From Paulownia fortunei (taxonomy: Eukaryota; Streptophyta; Magnoliopsida; Lamiales; Paulowniaceae): 64,000 nucleotides of DNA. Every line of letters starts with the position of its first letter. Position 1 is the stretch's first letter. The position numbers and the translations under genes were made by a program. Shown here in pieces: positions 1-13,799 of the stretch. Location of the stretch: NCBI GenBank assembly GCA_019321725.1, contig CM033107.1, positions 1,443,001 through 1,507,000 on the forward strand, read 5' to 3'. The notes beneath the pieces were generated by a model. It made no database searches and was not told the DNA's origin. It saw only the letters and a program-made list of their open reading frames with translations.

Positions 1-190
1 AAATCTATAGAACTCAAGAACCCATTATCTGATCATTTAAAAATGAAGCATCCAAATGCAGTAATAATAGCACACAATCACAAACATCATCTGATACACA
101 CACACACATTCCAATACCTGCGTTCTGCCGTTGAACCACCTGTCTTGAAGCCATTATCCCAAACCTTTGAAAAATCTTTAACCCTCTTAT

Positions 191-233
<43 letters not shown>

Positions 234-470
234 TCTGAGAAGAGTGCAGGGAATATTAAAAAGAGAGAACAAAACGCCTTCTTGGAGCTGGAGAACACGG
301 CGCATTCTCTACATTCCAACGGTCTTATTTTTTTCGAATTCTGTAGCCGTTGGATTAGAAGCCGATCCGACGGTCTAGCTTATGTTTCCCTATAAGGCTA
401 ATGCGCTGTGGTTTTGCCTCTTTTTAGCCGTTGAGACTGCAAAGTTACCGTTGTGGTTAAATTTTTGGGT
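1..470 (-). promoter_or_regulatory. Putative promoter and 5' leader of a minus-strand gene off the left edge, with MSA-like elements
   Basis: No coding region is supported here. The segment contains five AACGG cores, the heart of the plant mitosis-specific activator (MSA) element bound by three-repeat MYB proteins. A perfect match to the MSA consensus YCYAACGGYYA lies on the minus strand at 344-354 (TCCAACGGCTA). A near-perfect one lies on the plus strand at 315-325. Further cores are at 128-132, 425-435 and 446-453, all minus. A (CT)n tract at about 193-228 reads as (GA)n on the minus strand, as is common in plant leaders. A promoter for a G2/M-expressed gene transcribed leftwards is an inference; the gene itself is outside the window. 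Confidence 0.45.
193..228. repeat. (CT)n microsatellite
   Basis: Uninterrupted CT dinucleotide repeat of about 36 bp. It explains the Arg-Glu and Ser-Leu repeat reading frames across it, which are not genes. Confidence 0.95.
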
Positions 471-2421
471 TAATATTATATTATAATAATAGTACTATCA
501 TATTGTAATGATAATAATAATCTTGGAGTGATTTCATACGACCACCCACACCATTTTTTTCCTACATAAGCCCAAGCGACACATAAAAAATTATTTATTA
601 AATATGTTAATGTTACTAAAAAAAATTATAATGATAATCATAAATTATTTTCGAAGCAAATCATGAATACAATGATAATCATAAATTATTATCGGAGTAA
701 ATCATGAATACAACATTGCCCGTAGTATGCACGAAATATTAAATAGGTTAACATAACTTATAAAAAAGTCTTAAAAACAATAGCATATTGTCATATTTTT
801 ACATCTAAACCATTAAAAATTTTATGAATCCACTTTTCATTATTTCATTATTCTTTCAAGAAAACCCTACTTTAATGTCTTAGTATCTTATTATTTCATT
901 TCACCTACTTTTGCAAAAATAGCTAATAAATAACTAAAATATGCTATTATTATTAGCGATTCTAAAAAAAAAAAAAAATGGAGTTTCATTAATATCAATT
1001 AATTGTGAAACCTATAATTAGATAGTAGCACCAAATGAATATCAATTGTGACTTGTGTAGGTACTTATGTATTGAGGGGCAATGCAAAGTGAGCTTTTGT
1101 TCCTAGGATTTTATGTTTTTTTTTTTTTCCTACCCTATTCGAGCTTATATTGATTTGGCAAAGGACATTAAAACTACAAAGTTCAGTAATATTTTGAGAA
1201 TTATATTGGTGGTTCCCGTAACAAATCAAGAACATAGGGGGGTCCATATGTAATTTTGAGAAAATTTTAAGAAAACTTTGGCTTTTTGGATCGTTATCAA
1301 ATAAAGAGTTGAGAAAAGAGAAAGAATGTGCGCAACATTATAAAAACCATAGGGGAGGTTTATGTAAATTGGTATATTCAAGCTAATTTTTGTCTATAAT
1401 TGCCAATAATGTGTTGGAAGTTGAAACTTTTATTTTTTAAAAATTGAAACAAATATTTTTATTATGTTTTAAAATACAAGCTACATTTATTGAAATCATA
1501 AAAAAAAAAATCAAACCAACACCAATTTTTCCGAGGATTGTTGATCCTACTTTAAATTTATTAAAATCATTCGCTCGTCTAATTTTATCATCAGAAAGCC
1601 AAATGATCAAAGCTGATTCATAATTTTAAATGCATTATTCAATTTGAGATTCATTAAAATATAGAAAATTACAATTAGCTCCTTGAAATTGTCACTTATT
1701 GGTTTTGGCAATCTTGTTCACCTTCCACCATAATGGGAAACCCATTACCCCTTTTTTGGGGGAATCTTGTTATGATGAAGGTTTTGGGGTTGATTTATCA
1801 CCAATTAATATCACAATGTCACCACAAACAATTTTGCAAGATAGTTCTATTGCAACTATAAAATTTGCATTTCTCTGACGGTTGGACGAAGGAATTTAGA
1901 TTTAAGAAAAAAAATTAGAGTTCAAGATTATCTGAAATCCACTTTAATGATTGAGAAAATAGCTTAAAGTGAATCGTTATAAGATTTGAAATTATCTAAA
2001 TACATTCAATAATTTTATCATTATGAACCTGAAATATTTACTTTCCAAATAATTCAATCCAAACGAACCTGAGTCACTCAGGCCAAGACAAGAGATTATG
2101 ACATTATCCTGATGAAGTTGCAAGAACTAGAGCTTCCCATAGATTAGTTTGCATCACAAATGAATTGTGAAAAAATATAAATGAACAGATACACTACAAA
2201 ATGGAAATCAGCTTAGAATGAAGCACTGAATGATTAGCAGAAATATATGTTAAAAACAATGATTTAGGCAACCAAAAACCATGCCTAGAACCCATATAAC
2301 TACTACCAGAAGCCAAGACTAGAATTACAAAGACATCATCTGCACACACAAACAGGAACCAGAACACTCACTTGAGAGCTCCTAACTACTCGCATTAGTC
2401 AGAAAACTGAGATGTCAGTCT
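471..2421. other. AT-rich intergenic DNA and SCAB 3' flank
   Basis: No gene is seen. A diverged tandem duplication with a 41-bp period lies at about 630-711 (two copies beginning AATGATAATC). The right part, roughly 2090-2421, is less AT-rich and probably holds the 3' untranslated region of the minus-strand SCAB gene that ends at 2422. Confidence 0.6.
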
Positions 2422-5400
2422 CTACAGCAAAGCATCATCATCTGGACCAGCAAGGAAGACCTGCCATTTGAACTTTTGTTTAGAATCTCCAATTTCTGAC
2501 ATTCTAATCAAATCAAAAATCGAGACAGATTATTAAGTTGCCTTTATTGGTCTGTCTTCCTAGATTCAATCTAAAGGAAAAATTAACAATGTGTTATGGA
2601 AGAGGTGATCTGTTAAAGTAACAAAAGAACCATCATCATAATGTTATTCTGAGACCAAACCATTCTGTTTAGTCATCAGTTGTGAAAACCCTCCTGACAA
2701 TTGACAATATTTCGGCAGTATAAATGGTTAACACAGTGATGAACTGCAAAGCATCAGCCATTTTAGAGGATGTAGTGAGAGGAGAGAGAACATGATATGT
2801 TGTAGCAAAAGATAGATAAATAGAAGCTACTTACATTGCAGTCAAAAGCATACATCCGGGCAAGAATCAGGGCTCCGTTTCTTTCTCGCTCGGACTCAAA
2901 AACAAGCACAAAAGATTGTCCTTTTCGGGCCTGCCAGAACAGTGACTTCCCTGCAGAGTTGCCTCCTCCTCTAAATCCACATAGCTGAAAATGATAATAG
3001 AGTAGTCAGAATGCCATTTTTGATATAGACCTTCAGAAAGTTTGAGTATGATATGAAGTTCTATCCAGATCAAAGCTCAGATATGATTCACTGATGCCCC
3101 CTGACAAGGAGAAGGGCGCTTCCATAACGCATTGATATATGGATCTATTTTTCTTCTGCATACGACATCAATGCAATGCCTTGGATGATTAGTTTGTAAA
3201 GAAATTTTCTTTTTTCTGTCTGGGAGGGAGGGGTTCTCTCGTCAAGAAAGCCAAAGAACAATAATATCAGTTCAAACACATCCAAACACATTGTAGTCCA
3301 TCATGAATTACATTTCTAGATTTCTGTAAGAGTTCTATCAGTTTCACATCCAAACACATTATAGTCCATCATGGCTTATCTTTCTTGATTCTGCAATTGT
3401 TCATCGTTTTCACATGATGTCAAAAAGGAACAGAATAATTTTCTTATGCTTATATGTGTCTCAGAACAGGCTCTGGCGATACGAAAAGAAGGAAAAAGTA
3501 AGAGGGTTAATTGCTGAGTCTTCCTTCAAGCGCCATCAGAAAATAAATTCAAGTTGTGTGAACAACTGAAATTTTTTAATCATGAAAGTATTCCAAGCGA
3601 AAATATTCGAAGAATTGAGCATTCAACTAGAAACCTCAGTACAGTGACATGAAAGATCTATTTTAGTATAATTTACGAAAAAGAACAAGCCATAACATGG
3701 ATACGGCAACCTATTGGTACCTGCATAGACCTAGAGTAGGATTCTCTGGCCTTTGTGATCCATCCTCTACTAAGCTTTATCCTTGTTTTCCCAATATGAA
3801 ACAAGTGCACGGAATGTGATGAATAATTCCGTCCATTCATTTGGGAGATAACTACCTGTAAAACAGAAACGACCCGTCACAAAATAAACTATTTTCAAGA
3901 TTTATTTCTATGAAGTATGGCTAATTTAATTTTCAACTAACATACTGAACAAATGGTGTTTAATACTAATTATGGATGGTATTGTAACCATTACAATAAT
4001 CTGCTATTTAAGTTGCAAAAACCCAAAAACTTGTATCCATGCATTAATCATGGACATCATAACCAGTATTTGGATCCAGTATCGCCTGATTTTGTCCCGA
4101 CAGAGCAACCTAGAGGTTATTATGAATAGTATATGTGAAATTGTGAATCCCGAAATTAAGGCCACATAAGTAGGATAGATTTATTAATTCCTGGCATCGT
4201 TCTGAAAAGGGCATACCACATCAAATAGTGTCCATATTAACCTGGAAATGCCTTTGTTCCGAATATGGCACAGGCAGCAAATTAAGTAACAAAAATCAAT
4301 GTTCAGCTATTCTGCATAAGGTCAGAACTAGTATGACATAACAAGCTAATTAAAAACATGACAAAATTAAAATTAAACAGTAAACATGATAAAGCAAATA
4401 TGATGACGATGATGAATCTTGGACGATCATCTTATAACAATTGATTTGTTGGTGTTTATGATTAGATGACTTTAAGGATTTTACATATTTAGAATGAATT
4501 GCACGTGCTCTGTACTCTTTGATACTCTTGAATGTAACACAAACATGTTCAGCACTGCTTGATGAACGAATTGTATAGCCAATAGATGCTGCCATCAGCA
4601 AGCTAGAAGCACTTATAGGCCAAAAGTTTGTGGCAAGATTTCCATAGGCGCACTAAGATCTGCTTGGTCATAGCAGTTTCAGAGCAACGATTGCCATTTT
4701 TTGCTCCAGGAACATCAATATTCTGGTTAAATTAATTGGAAAACCTTCCCTCGAACATAACCCTTCATCACCATGTGATAATCACTTTAAGCACTTTACT
4801 GATGCCCAACAGGCAGCACTGATACTACATTCATAGATATTTATTTTTTCCTCTTTACATGGATCCGAATGTCACAAAATTTCCATCTGCAGCTTATTGT
4901 AAACCAAAGACCAAATGTATCTGTTCAGGGTAATCCAAAGAACTTAAGAGTCCAGTGAATAAACATGAACTATTGGTGCTTATGAAGCTGTTCGAATCCT
5001 ACAATGTATAATACTTCCTGCTCAGGAATGATAGATTGTTCATCTGCAGTGGAATGCTGTAGAGAAAAAGGTTACATACACTGAAGTCATGGTTTGTTTT
5101 CCGCAGAAGTGCCTCTACATAGCTCCCCAAGTCCACAGCTGTGGGAGAAAAAAGAAAAACTCAGTTACACTGTCCTACCCTTCCAATCTTTTCCACAATA
5201 ATAAGAAGTATAACAGTAAACAAACATGTAGCTTACTAAAATATGCCAAAACAGTACTATTGTGGTATAAAATTTGAACATAAGAAAGTTTAATGGGGTA
5301 AGGCATCATCAAGCAATTTCTTATCTTACAGAAAGACACCATTGTTAACCAACCTTGTCCAATAGGGCCATCAGTTGTCAGCGAGACCTTTTGGCCATTT

Positions 5401-8400
5401 GCAGCTATATCAACTTGCAGAACTCGCCCAACATCAATGGGCTCAGGAGCATAAACGCCCTTGTTGGCACCTGGCAGAGCAGATAGCAGATGTACTAAGA
5501 TAAAGATAGAATGAAACTGTAGTGAAAGAATGATTAAGCTAGGAATCCAATTAATAAACGAGCAGGCACCTATGGATAGATGCACATATGTTCATGCAAC
5601 TGAAACAATACATGAACTGAACATAGTATTCATTCAATGGTTATCAAAGAAACAACTCAAAGCAAGAAAAACAAAAAGAGAGAATAACTACGCAAAAAGA
5701 TCAAGAGTGGAACAGAAGGTTTAAGAAATAAAACAATTTGAGCATCAGAATAGCCTAGCATCGTTTAAAATATAAATTGATTGCCATTCTTTTCTTTGGG
5801 TTGACTAGGAGCATTAAGTTGGACCAAAAGAGAAAAGTTTGACATATGTTGTCATACGAATAGCTATAAAATTTCAACAGGGGAAAAGTTGTAACAACAT
5901 GTGGATTATCTAGGTGGGTATGAAGAAAAGTTAAAAGAACCATGTACGGTTTCAGAGTCACTTTCTTCAGAGAAATACTGACAAATGCACGCCATGTTCC
6001 ATGGTAAAGGTAATGAAGAGGGAAGCTATAGTGCATTTGACTGTTTAATCTAAATGGTGTTGAGTATAAAAAATGTGAAGACCTACTATTAGTTTAAAAA
6101 AATGGGAGAGACTTCCTAATAATGTTAAGGCACTAAATATATGACATGATAAGGTTCCATGATTAACAAATAAGGCAAAGAAGACTTTTTAATCTCTCAT
6201 GGTTGCAACAATAAATGGAGGGAAGTAACGTATTAGAACCTTCTTGGTTATATAGGAAACTAAACTGGATCGTTCTGTGTTACATCATAAGCAAGCAATT
6301 ACAACAAAAAGGAAGAACAGATACCTAAAATAGGTTCCCTACGGCTGCATTGAGACGACAAACGATACCACTGGATCAAACATTTTGCAAGCTCTGTAGC
6401 TTCATCTGAGCAGGGCTGAATGCACAAAATAGAACCTAACGTCTCAGAACCACTTAACTTGTATAATCGGGGTACATTTTCCTCAACCTTTTTGCTCATC
6501 GCCAGCTGTAGAAGTGGATGACATAAGTATGGGACTAAATTGAGATCTTTAAAGAGAAAATGTCTAATTATGACAATTGAAAAGTTAAACTGCAAGAATT
6601 GAGAATTCTCTAAAGAAAAGATATATTTTTGGAGGGTGAATAAGAATTGGAGATGGAAAGAGCGAGCAACAGAAACACAGACAAAAAAAAGAAAGCAAAA
6701 AACTGTCAAATAGGAATTTTGAAGATCTTACACATGTAACTACAGTGATCTAGACCACGGTGTTCAAAGACAGTCAACTTGGAGAATTTATTGTAATTTA
6801 AAAGTAACATTCTTGTAATCTTTTCAAAAGAATCTTGCTTGTTGAGGTAATGTGAATGTAATATATAGAGAGTTGGAAAGTCTGTTCATTTAACTTGCCT
6901 ATGTGGCAGAGGATTTCCTAGTTCAAATATCAAGCCTAGGCCCCGAAAAGTCACAACATTGGAAAAGGGGAAAAATGTGGTTCACTTGAATTGTCAATGT
7001 CTTTACATTCTATCAGAGGTTTCAGGAGGGAATTGTGAATTAATATCTTTTTAAGAAGTAAAAGCAACAAAAGGAACTTGCATATTCTACGATGTATAAA
7101 TGTAGAGATTTATTGTACCGAAGTGGGGTGTTTTCCAGGACAAAATACAATGTTAAATAACCTCATAAGAATTTTGAACATGTGAAATGTCATATTAATA
7201 TGGGTAAATACAAAATGTAACCTTTTGGGTAAAAGTGAACTCAACTACTAGAAGAGAAAAGCCAAAACAAAAGAAAGATGGGAGATCCAAAGATTTAAAA
7301 CATCATAAAGTGCACAGTGGCACTTTTTTTTTTTTGTATGCAATACAGAGTAAGAAATATAATTGTTTATGAAGTTTAACAATGCAAACAATTGGTATCA
7401 TATGACAAGTTTTTTTCTATTTCCAAGGTAGATATTGCTATACCATGACATGATAAATGTTGCCGGGATACTCGCCACACTATACACAAAGTGAACCATA
7501 TTCAGTCAGCTTTAAGCAGTAACAATTTACACTAATGTCTAATACAAAAATCTAATCGTAACAAAATTTTGTGTCCAATTTCATATATTTTTACTTCAGA
7601 CATATTACTAACAGAATGCAAAAAGATGTTCAAGCCAAACCCAAAAAAATGGCACACCTCACTTTGAAGATTTACTGAAATTGTACACTTCTCTCTAAGT
7701 TGAAGTCGCAGTTCTCGAAGTTCATGTTCCATGTCCATGACCTACAAATGAATAGAATGATGCAGTTGGAAGAATAGACAACCATTAAACACAAAAAGAT
7801 CCAAAAGACTTACTGAAATAGCAGGGACAACTAAAAATGCTACTGATGTAAATTAAAAAGTGTGCAACATAAACAAATTGATTAATAGTCTTAGGAATGC
7901 AATGGATATTAATAGTTTGTTTTCTGCTAGCGAAGTGTTCCCTTGAATTATTGATCCTTCACTGAAAATCCCCATTTAATATCATTTTGTTGAAGCCTAG
8001 CTTGGCATTGCGGGATAAGCCATCCAATAACTCACACGTCTTTTACAATAGAAAAGTTAGTCAGGATGATAGCTAGTGCCACTTTTCAGTGAGCCCAGTT
8101 TCTCATGATGAAATACAAATAAAATCTCCCAATGTTCAAAATCTGAATTCATCTATACCTAGAAGAATAATGTATGGTAAACAAAGCCACTTCTTTCTGT
8201 AACTGCTTTTCGTCTTGTGTCAAAAGTTGTCCTTTGATCAGGAGGGACAAATGCTTTTGACGTGTAAATGCTAAAACTTAGGCAAGGAGATACAGGCATC
8301 CACTTAGTATTGAGCTGTTCTTCATGTGTTATTATCTAAATAGTAACATCCATGAATTTTTCATTGCATCACTCTTAACCGACCCTTCAGTTGAAAAAAA

Positions 8401-11400
8401 TAAGTGGTTTTCTGCATTCAAAAACTGGTCGAATAAGAGATTTTGTGGTCCTATCAGTAATGAGTTATCTATCAAGGCTACATGTGCTCTCAGAATCAAC
8501 CTTAACTTTTAGCTAATCTGAGAATATTTGCATACTTTCTAGATTTTTCTTCAGTTTTTCCATAGCAGTCCTTTTCTGCTCCAAAAGTCTTTATCACGAT
8601 GCCAAGTAATGGTTTTCCACTATCCTTTGATAACCTCATACTATAATGCTAATTCAAAACTTAATGGTCTCATAAATACATTTTTACTCCTGCCTGACTA
8701 CGTAAAATATAGATTAAAAACGATCCTGAAATAGTGTAGACTAAACAATTATTTCAAATTATTCCCAATCTCTACCAGAATATAAAAAGATAATTGCATG
8801 AACTAGTCAAATGTACGCATTTCGTTATGCTTAAGCAATTAACTACTGCTGTTCAAAGTAAGTTTTGATGGTATCTGAACCATACATTTAGGTCAGAAAA
8901 TTTAGGGAATTGTTAGAGGAAGTCTACCTTTAGATTCCGACTGTAAGGAACTTGTAAGTTGAGGTATAGCACATGAATCACAGTTACATAAATGACTTGA
9001 CAGGTCATCTTAACACATTAATCTACAGAAACCAATCAGTCTGATGGGAATTCCAGAAAATTTATTGAACAAATGTATAAACTACTAAAGAGAATCTTGA
9101 CACACCTTCCTAGGCTGATGCATTAATTTAATTCTTCTGGCCTCTTGAACCTCTTCAATTAGCTCCTCCAATTCCTATCAGCAAGAAAACTCTAGTTAAA
9201 TCTTTCTCATGTAGGGTAAAAAGGAAGCAGCCTTCATTTACAAGTATTACCTAGTGTCATTTTCATGGAAACAATAGCATGGAAAGCAAACAGTTAATAT
9301 TTGTTAACAAAGGTATAGATAATCCAAATGCACTCTGAGAAAATCGGGTAAGGGATGCAGTATATATCAAAGTAATATAGAAAACAGGTCCAGTGCAGAA
9401 ATATTTTTTTTATTCTTTTACTTTTTAGCTGAATACAGATACACCTGTTCTTGTAAATAAGTAGATATCAAAATACAGAAAGGTTGATGCCACTAAGTTT
9501 AACAGGTGAACATAAGAAATAAACACACTAAAATATTCTTGGACATCTAAAGTGCAATAGTTACATAATTTTGGTTGTGAACTTGGATCAGTGACAAATT
9601 GGTTTTATTGTAATCAGTACATATCTTTGATATCCAAAATTACAAAGAAAAATAAACTTAATAATCTGGAATTGGCCAGACATGTTTAAGCAATAATAAA
9701 TTTTCTCATAATGGCCATAGTTAATCACTTAACAAAAAAATTCTGGGGATAATAGATTTAAAACTTCCGTATGTCATCGTCTCTTAGTTTGTAATCAAAC
9801 CAAAAACCTATACTTGATCAGATGAAATCCTCACATGACTTCTTTTTTACTGGGAAGAAAATATTTCATTGTAAAAGCACAAAGGTCTGGAACAGATGCA
9901 TCAGGGGCAGCTTATCTAGTTATGCAGCATTTTTTTCTACTTGAATCTATGGGAAATAAGCTGCAGCAGCCAAAAACATCTTATTGTTTCTGGCAGAAAA
10001 TTTATTTAAAACTAATTTAAGATACAAAATATATTGAGAACTCTGTTTTAAGAACTATGTATGCCTAGGACTCCTAAGGCTAATAAAGAAAGAATCCGTA
10101 TTATAAGAAGAATTTATGTGTGCAGCATGCCCACTTCTAGCAGCTGAGTACACTGTGCTCTTGCATGCAAACAAATACATATATACATTCTGCCAAGTTA
10201 TTAAGGACTAAGTAAATAATTGAGGAAAAATGAAAATAGATAAGTTGAAATCTAAAGCTTGGTCATGTAGCAAAAACAGTAATTAAAATGAATTTTCATG
10301 AAACCTTTTGACTTCATTTGATTGGCTTTCTAGATGAAAAAGATGAAAACTAAATCAAAATAGACACAGACATATCAAAGGGCATTGTTTTCATATTGCT
10401 TTCTCATTTTTCCCAATACTTTTGTGAGAATATTAGGTTTCCTCAGATTTATATCTATCCTAGATGCCAACAGGGCCTAAAGGACAACTTCACATGAGAA
10501 GTTATCGACTGTTTGAGAAAACAACAAAACAAGCAGATTGCTCCAAAATCCAAAGTTACCTGCTGCTTCCCTGAGGTTTGGTTTCTTTCTTGTTCTTCAA
10601 GGGCCTCTCCAATCCTTCGCACAACTGCTCTTGCACTCTCTAATTCAGCACAAGCAAAAGACTTTTCTTGGTTGACCAATTTTTTAGCATCTTCAGAAGC
10701 CTGCATAAGGAAAGCAAATTCAGTTATCTTGAGACCAGAAAGGAGAGAAAGGAAAAGATATTTCCATCTGAGATCTCAAGAACCAGCTAAAATGATCTCA
10801 ATAGAGAATTAGAAGGTAAATAAAATGGCTAATAACTCCGCATGCATGTCAGATTCTCAGAAAGTTGCATCAGATGCCAACTTAGCATGTCATAGAACTA
10901 TTTGAATTCAAATGTGCCGAGAAAAAAAAAGGTTTGTTATGTGCATGTCTGTACATGTGGAAAGAGAGACATGCAGAAAAAGTTTTACATTACATAACCT
11001 GCTTGAGAAAGTTCACTAGCTTTTTCACTTCAAACTTCTCCTGAATTAGCTCTCCCTCTTTCTGAGTCAATTTTACTGCCAAAGCCTCCACCTGGAGAAT
11101 ATAGAAGCAAACATACGAGCACCGTAATGCAAGATTTTCAAGACAAATAAATCAAAGTGGCAAGAGCATCAGAAGGTAGAAAAAACTATCCTGACTGGAG
11201 AATAAGAATGACAACTAGTACAAAACCATAGACACCACAATTGGGCAAAGAGTAGGCATTCTACAGGTCAGCGGCTTGTTAACCAGTAAAGGCTTAGGCT
11301 ACTTGATGTTTGGATTTCATGTTCAAGAGCTCAACTCTTTTGAGTTCAATACAACAACCGCCTTGAACTCCATTATTCTCTGAAATTTTCAAGATTATCT

Positions 11401-12359
11401 TCTGAGTTTACCAGATAAGGTTCAATGAGGAAAAAGATGAAAAACCACGCGCAAAGTCCGGGGCTCGCAATGGAAAATTTATAAATCAAAGGTCAGTGGA
11501 TCATCTTCCATTAAATTTATACCATTTTATAATTGAAAGAAATAAAAAGTTGTGGGTAGATACGTGTTTTCATCCAGTAGACATAGTCCATCAATATAGA
11601 TGTGAGAAAGGCAAAAGGAATAAAAAATCAACCACTTCATGTATAAGCAGCAATGAAATTACATTTCGATAGAAGCAGTATTCTAACTCAGGAAACGGAC
11701 CAGTGAAATAGCTTTCTCCACATCTTCTTTGTTTCGACCTGCTAATCTTCCTCTCAAACATTCCAATGCATCCCTAAGCTTCTTCAGGAGCACATGTCCA
11801 TCTAAAGAAGCAACCTCCCTAAGTTTAGCCTGAATTCCAAAAAATACTTCATGGGTCATCTCATCATATATAGTGTCAAATGTACAAATTTTTTCATAAC
11901 TTCAAAAAAGAAAAGCTATGGGATATTAAAGTCATTTTTTTCATTGAACAATTTATTCTCTGCATAACTTTTCCAGATGAAAAATGTATATATTTACTGG
12001 CAACCAGTGTAAAAAGAATAGAAGCTTAAGTAGTTTAGAAGCAAAGCAGCAGTATAAACTGAATAGTAGCACTTAAAGACCTCCTCAGACAACTTTGCTG
12101 CGGCAGCCAAATTCTTGTCAAATTTGCTAGCCAGGTCGCGGACAGATAGACGCTTATGTTGTTCCGATAGCTGATTTATTTCCTCAACAACAACCTCCTT
12201 CAGGGGTGGACCCTTAGTGTCCTCTTTGATCTCCTCTAGAATTTGATTATCAGGTCCTAATCTATATTTGGGAAACTGATTAGACTGAAAGCTCACATCA
12301 GATGACACAGACCAAACTGCCTGCTCCTCGTCTCCGAATTCTGGGCTAATCCTCGTCAT
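2422..12359 (-). CDS. SCAB: Stomatal closure-related actin-binding protein (SCAB family), complete 12-exon gene
   Basis: SCAB proteins bind, bundle and stabilise actin filaments, and SCAB1 is required for normal stomatal closure in Arabidopsis. I assign exons, 5' to 3' on the minus strand, as 12359-12081, 11829-11701, 11091-10999, 10700-10560, 9174-9106, 7741-7658, 6505-6325, 5470-5354, 5138-5080, 3855-3721, 2984-2835 and 2460-2422. All introns are GT-AG, phases agree, and the product is 491 aa (Arabidopsis SCAB1 is about 496). Landmarks are the N-terminal actin-binding region with KRLSVRDLASKFDKNLAAAA (residues about 69-88), a coiled coil over about 90-265 (EALAVKLTQKEGEL, ARRIKLMHQPRK), then the fused Ig-PH region (IQWYR, VYAPEPIDVGRVL, LFHIGKTRIKLSRGWITKAR, FVLVFESERERN). 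From memory the sequence looks closer to SCAB2/SCAB3 than to SCAB1, but that needs a tree. No coding lesion is seen. Confidence 0.95.
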
Positions 12360-13640
12360 TGGCCCAACTTTATGTTCTGTTAAACCAAACGCAGAGTCAT
12401 TTTATCTGAGAGAAAAACTTTATACTTCAATCAAGGTCAAATCAGAGTATGATGCGAAAGTGAATAAGTGCTGGAAAACACAATGACCCGATTTATATTA
12501 CTCATCCCTTATAATAACGGAACTACACATATTGGCAAATTAGAAGCAACTGTCAATCTAAGTGGACTGCAGCTGACAAATGCAATATGGGAACTAAAAA
12601 CATTGTCATGGCTGCCACTCTAGTCGAGTAACATGATTACAGGCAGTCTTCACCAACCAAAACTACTGAATTTGAAAGGGAACTCCAAAATAAGAAACTA
12701 AGACAAAAAAATCTAAATTGCTTTAAACTGGAAATCAGAAAGAAGAGCATGAGATCATAATTACTGCACATCCAAGTTCTTTGTCAGGGTGTCAAGGGAA
12801 AGTTCACTTCTTCCATACAAGTTCTTCTGTCTTCTACACATCCATTTCATTTACCATTGCTGGTTTTCAGAGGAGAAAATTGAATACTGATATCAAGCAA
12901 AGCAGAGAACTGTCTCTCATTTTGAAGGATTACTGAGCCAAATACCGGTTACGCACTTGCAAGACTCAATTTTTATAACAAAGAAAAACTATTATCTCCC
13001 CAAAAGAATCTAAGGAAATTAGCGTCACGGAAATTATAAACCTTTTCAAGCCACATTATGCATATGTAATGAAGAAATGACCCAGTACAGTTTTCACAAA
13101 CTACTAATAAGGCTAAAATTCTGACATTTATTCCAAAACCTTTGCTTTTTAATACAAGGTGCATAGACTGATTAGCATTTTTAATGCATCCCACATTAGA
13201 ATGTAATAAAAAGTAAAGAACAAACATTATATCCCCCATCACAATATACAGGAAAAAAGAACTTTTTTTTCCTTTATAATTTACAGCACAAGAATCAGTA
13301 ACATGAAAAAAAAATGAAAATAAGAACTACAAAACTCAACGTTTGATATACTTAATTTCTTAAAAACAACACAAAAAGAAAAAAGAACCTGTTCAGAAAA
13401 AAATATGTATATATATTGAAAGTTGGCAGCCCAGATGAATATTGTACCAGAATTAAGCATTGAAGTTGAAGAAAGTTATACTTACAGAGGATTATTATAA
13501 GACAATGTAGAGAATATTAGTGTGTTAGAGTAAGAAGAAATGACAAATATACATATTCTTCAATAACACAGTTTTGGAGAAAGAGAAAGAAAAGGGGTGT
13601 GTTGTAAAGAAGCAGGGGAAGCAGAAGAAGCAGCATAGAT
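12360..13640 (-). other. SCAB 5' untranslated region with leader intron
   Basis: Upstream of the start codon a minus-strand acceptor (TTTAACAG) ends at 12377, leaving a 17-base leader before ATG. A strong donor (GTAAGTAT) begins at 13485. This predicts a leader intron of about 1.1 kb (12377-13485) and a pyrimidine-rich untranslated exon from 13486 to roughly 13640. The transcription start is a guess. Confidence 0.55.
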
Positions 13641-13731
13641 AAATGTCTGTCTGCTTTTTTTAAAGCAAAGTTAAAAGGAAAAGCTTCTCACCACCCCACA
13701 CCATTTTCACTGGCTCCACTCTTCCTTCCAT

Positions 13732-13734
<3 letters not shown>

Positions 13735-13786
<52 letters not shown>
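13735..13786. repeat. (CT)n microsatellite in the SCAB promoter
   Basis: About 52 bp of CT repeat, followed by a short CA and C-rich tract. On the gene's strand this is a (GA)n tract about 100 bp upstream of the inferred transcription start, the kind of sequence BBR/BPC GAGA-binding factors recognise in plants. Confidence 0.9.
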
Positions 13787-13792
<6 letters not shown>

Positions 13793-13799
13793 CCCCACC

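Noticed and set aside
14..319. Open frames rich in Arg-Glu or Ser-Leu across 14-378 on both strands
   Set aside because: They come from the (CT)n microsatellite and have no domain; the region looks like a promoter or leader.
5175..5585. 136-codon minus-strand open frame taken as one gene
   Set aside because: Only 5354-5470 is coding (a SCAB exon); the rest is intron read-through.
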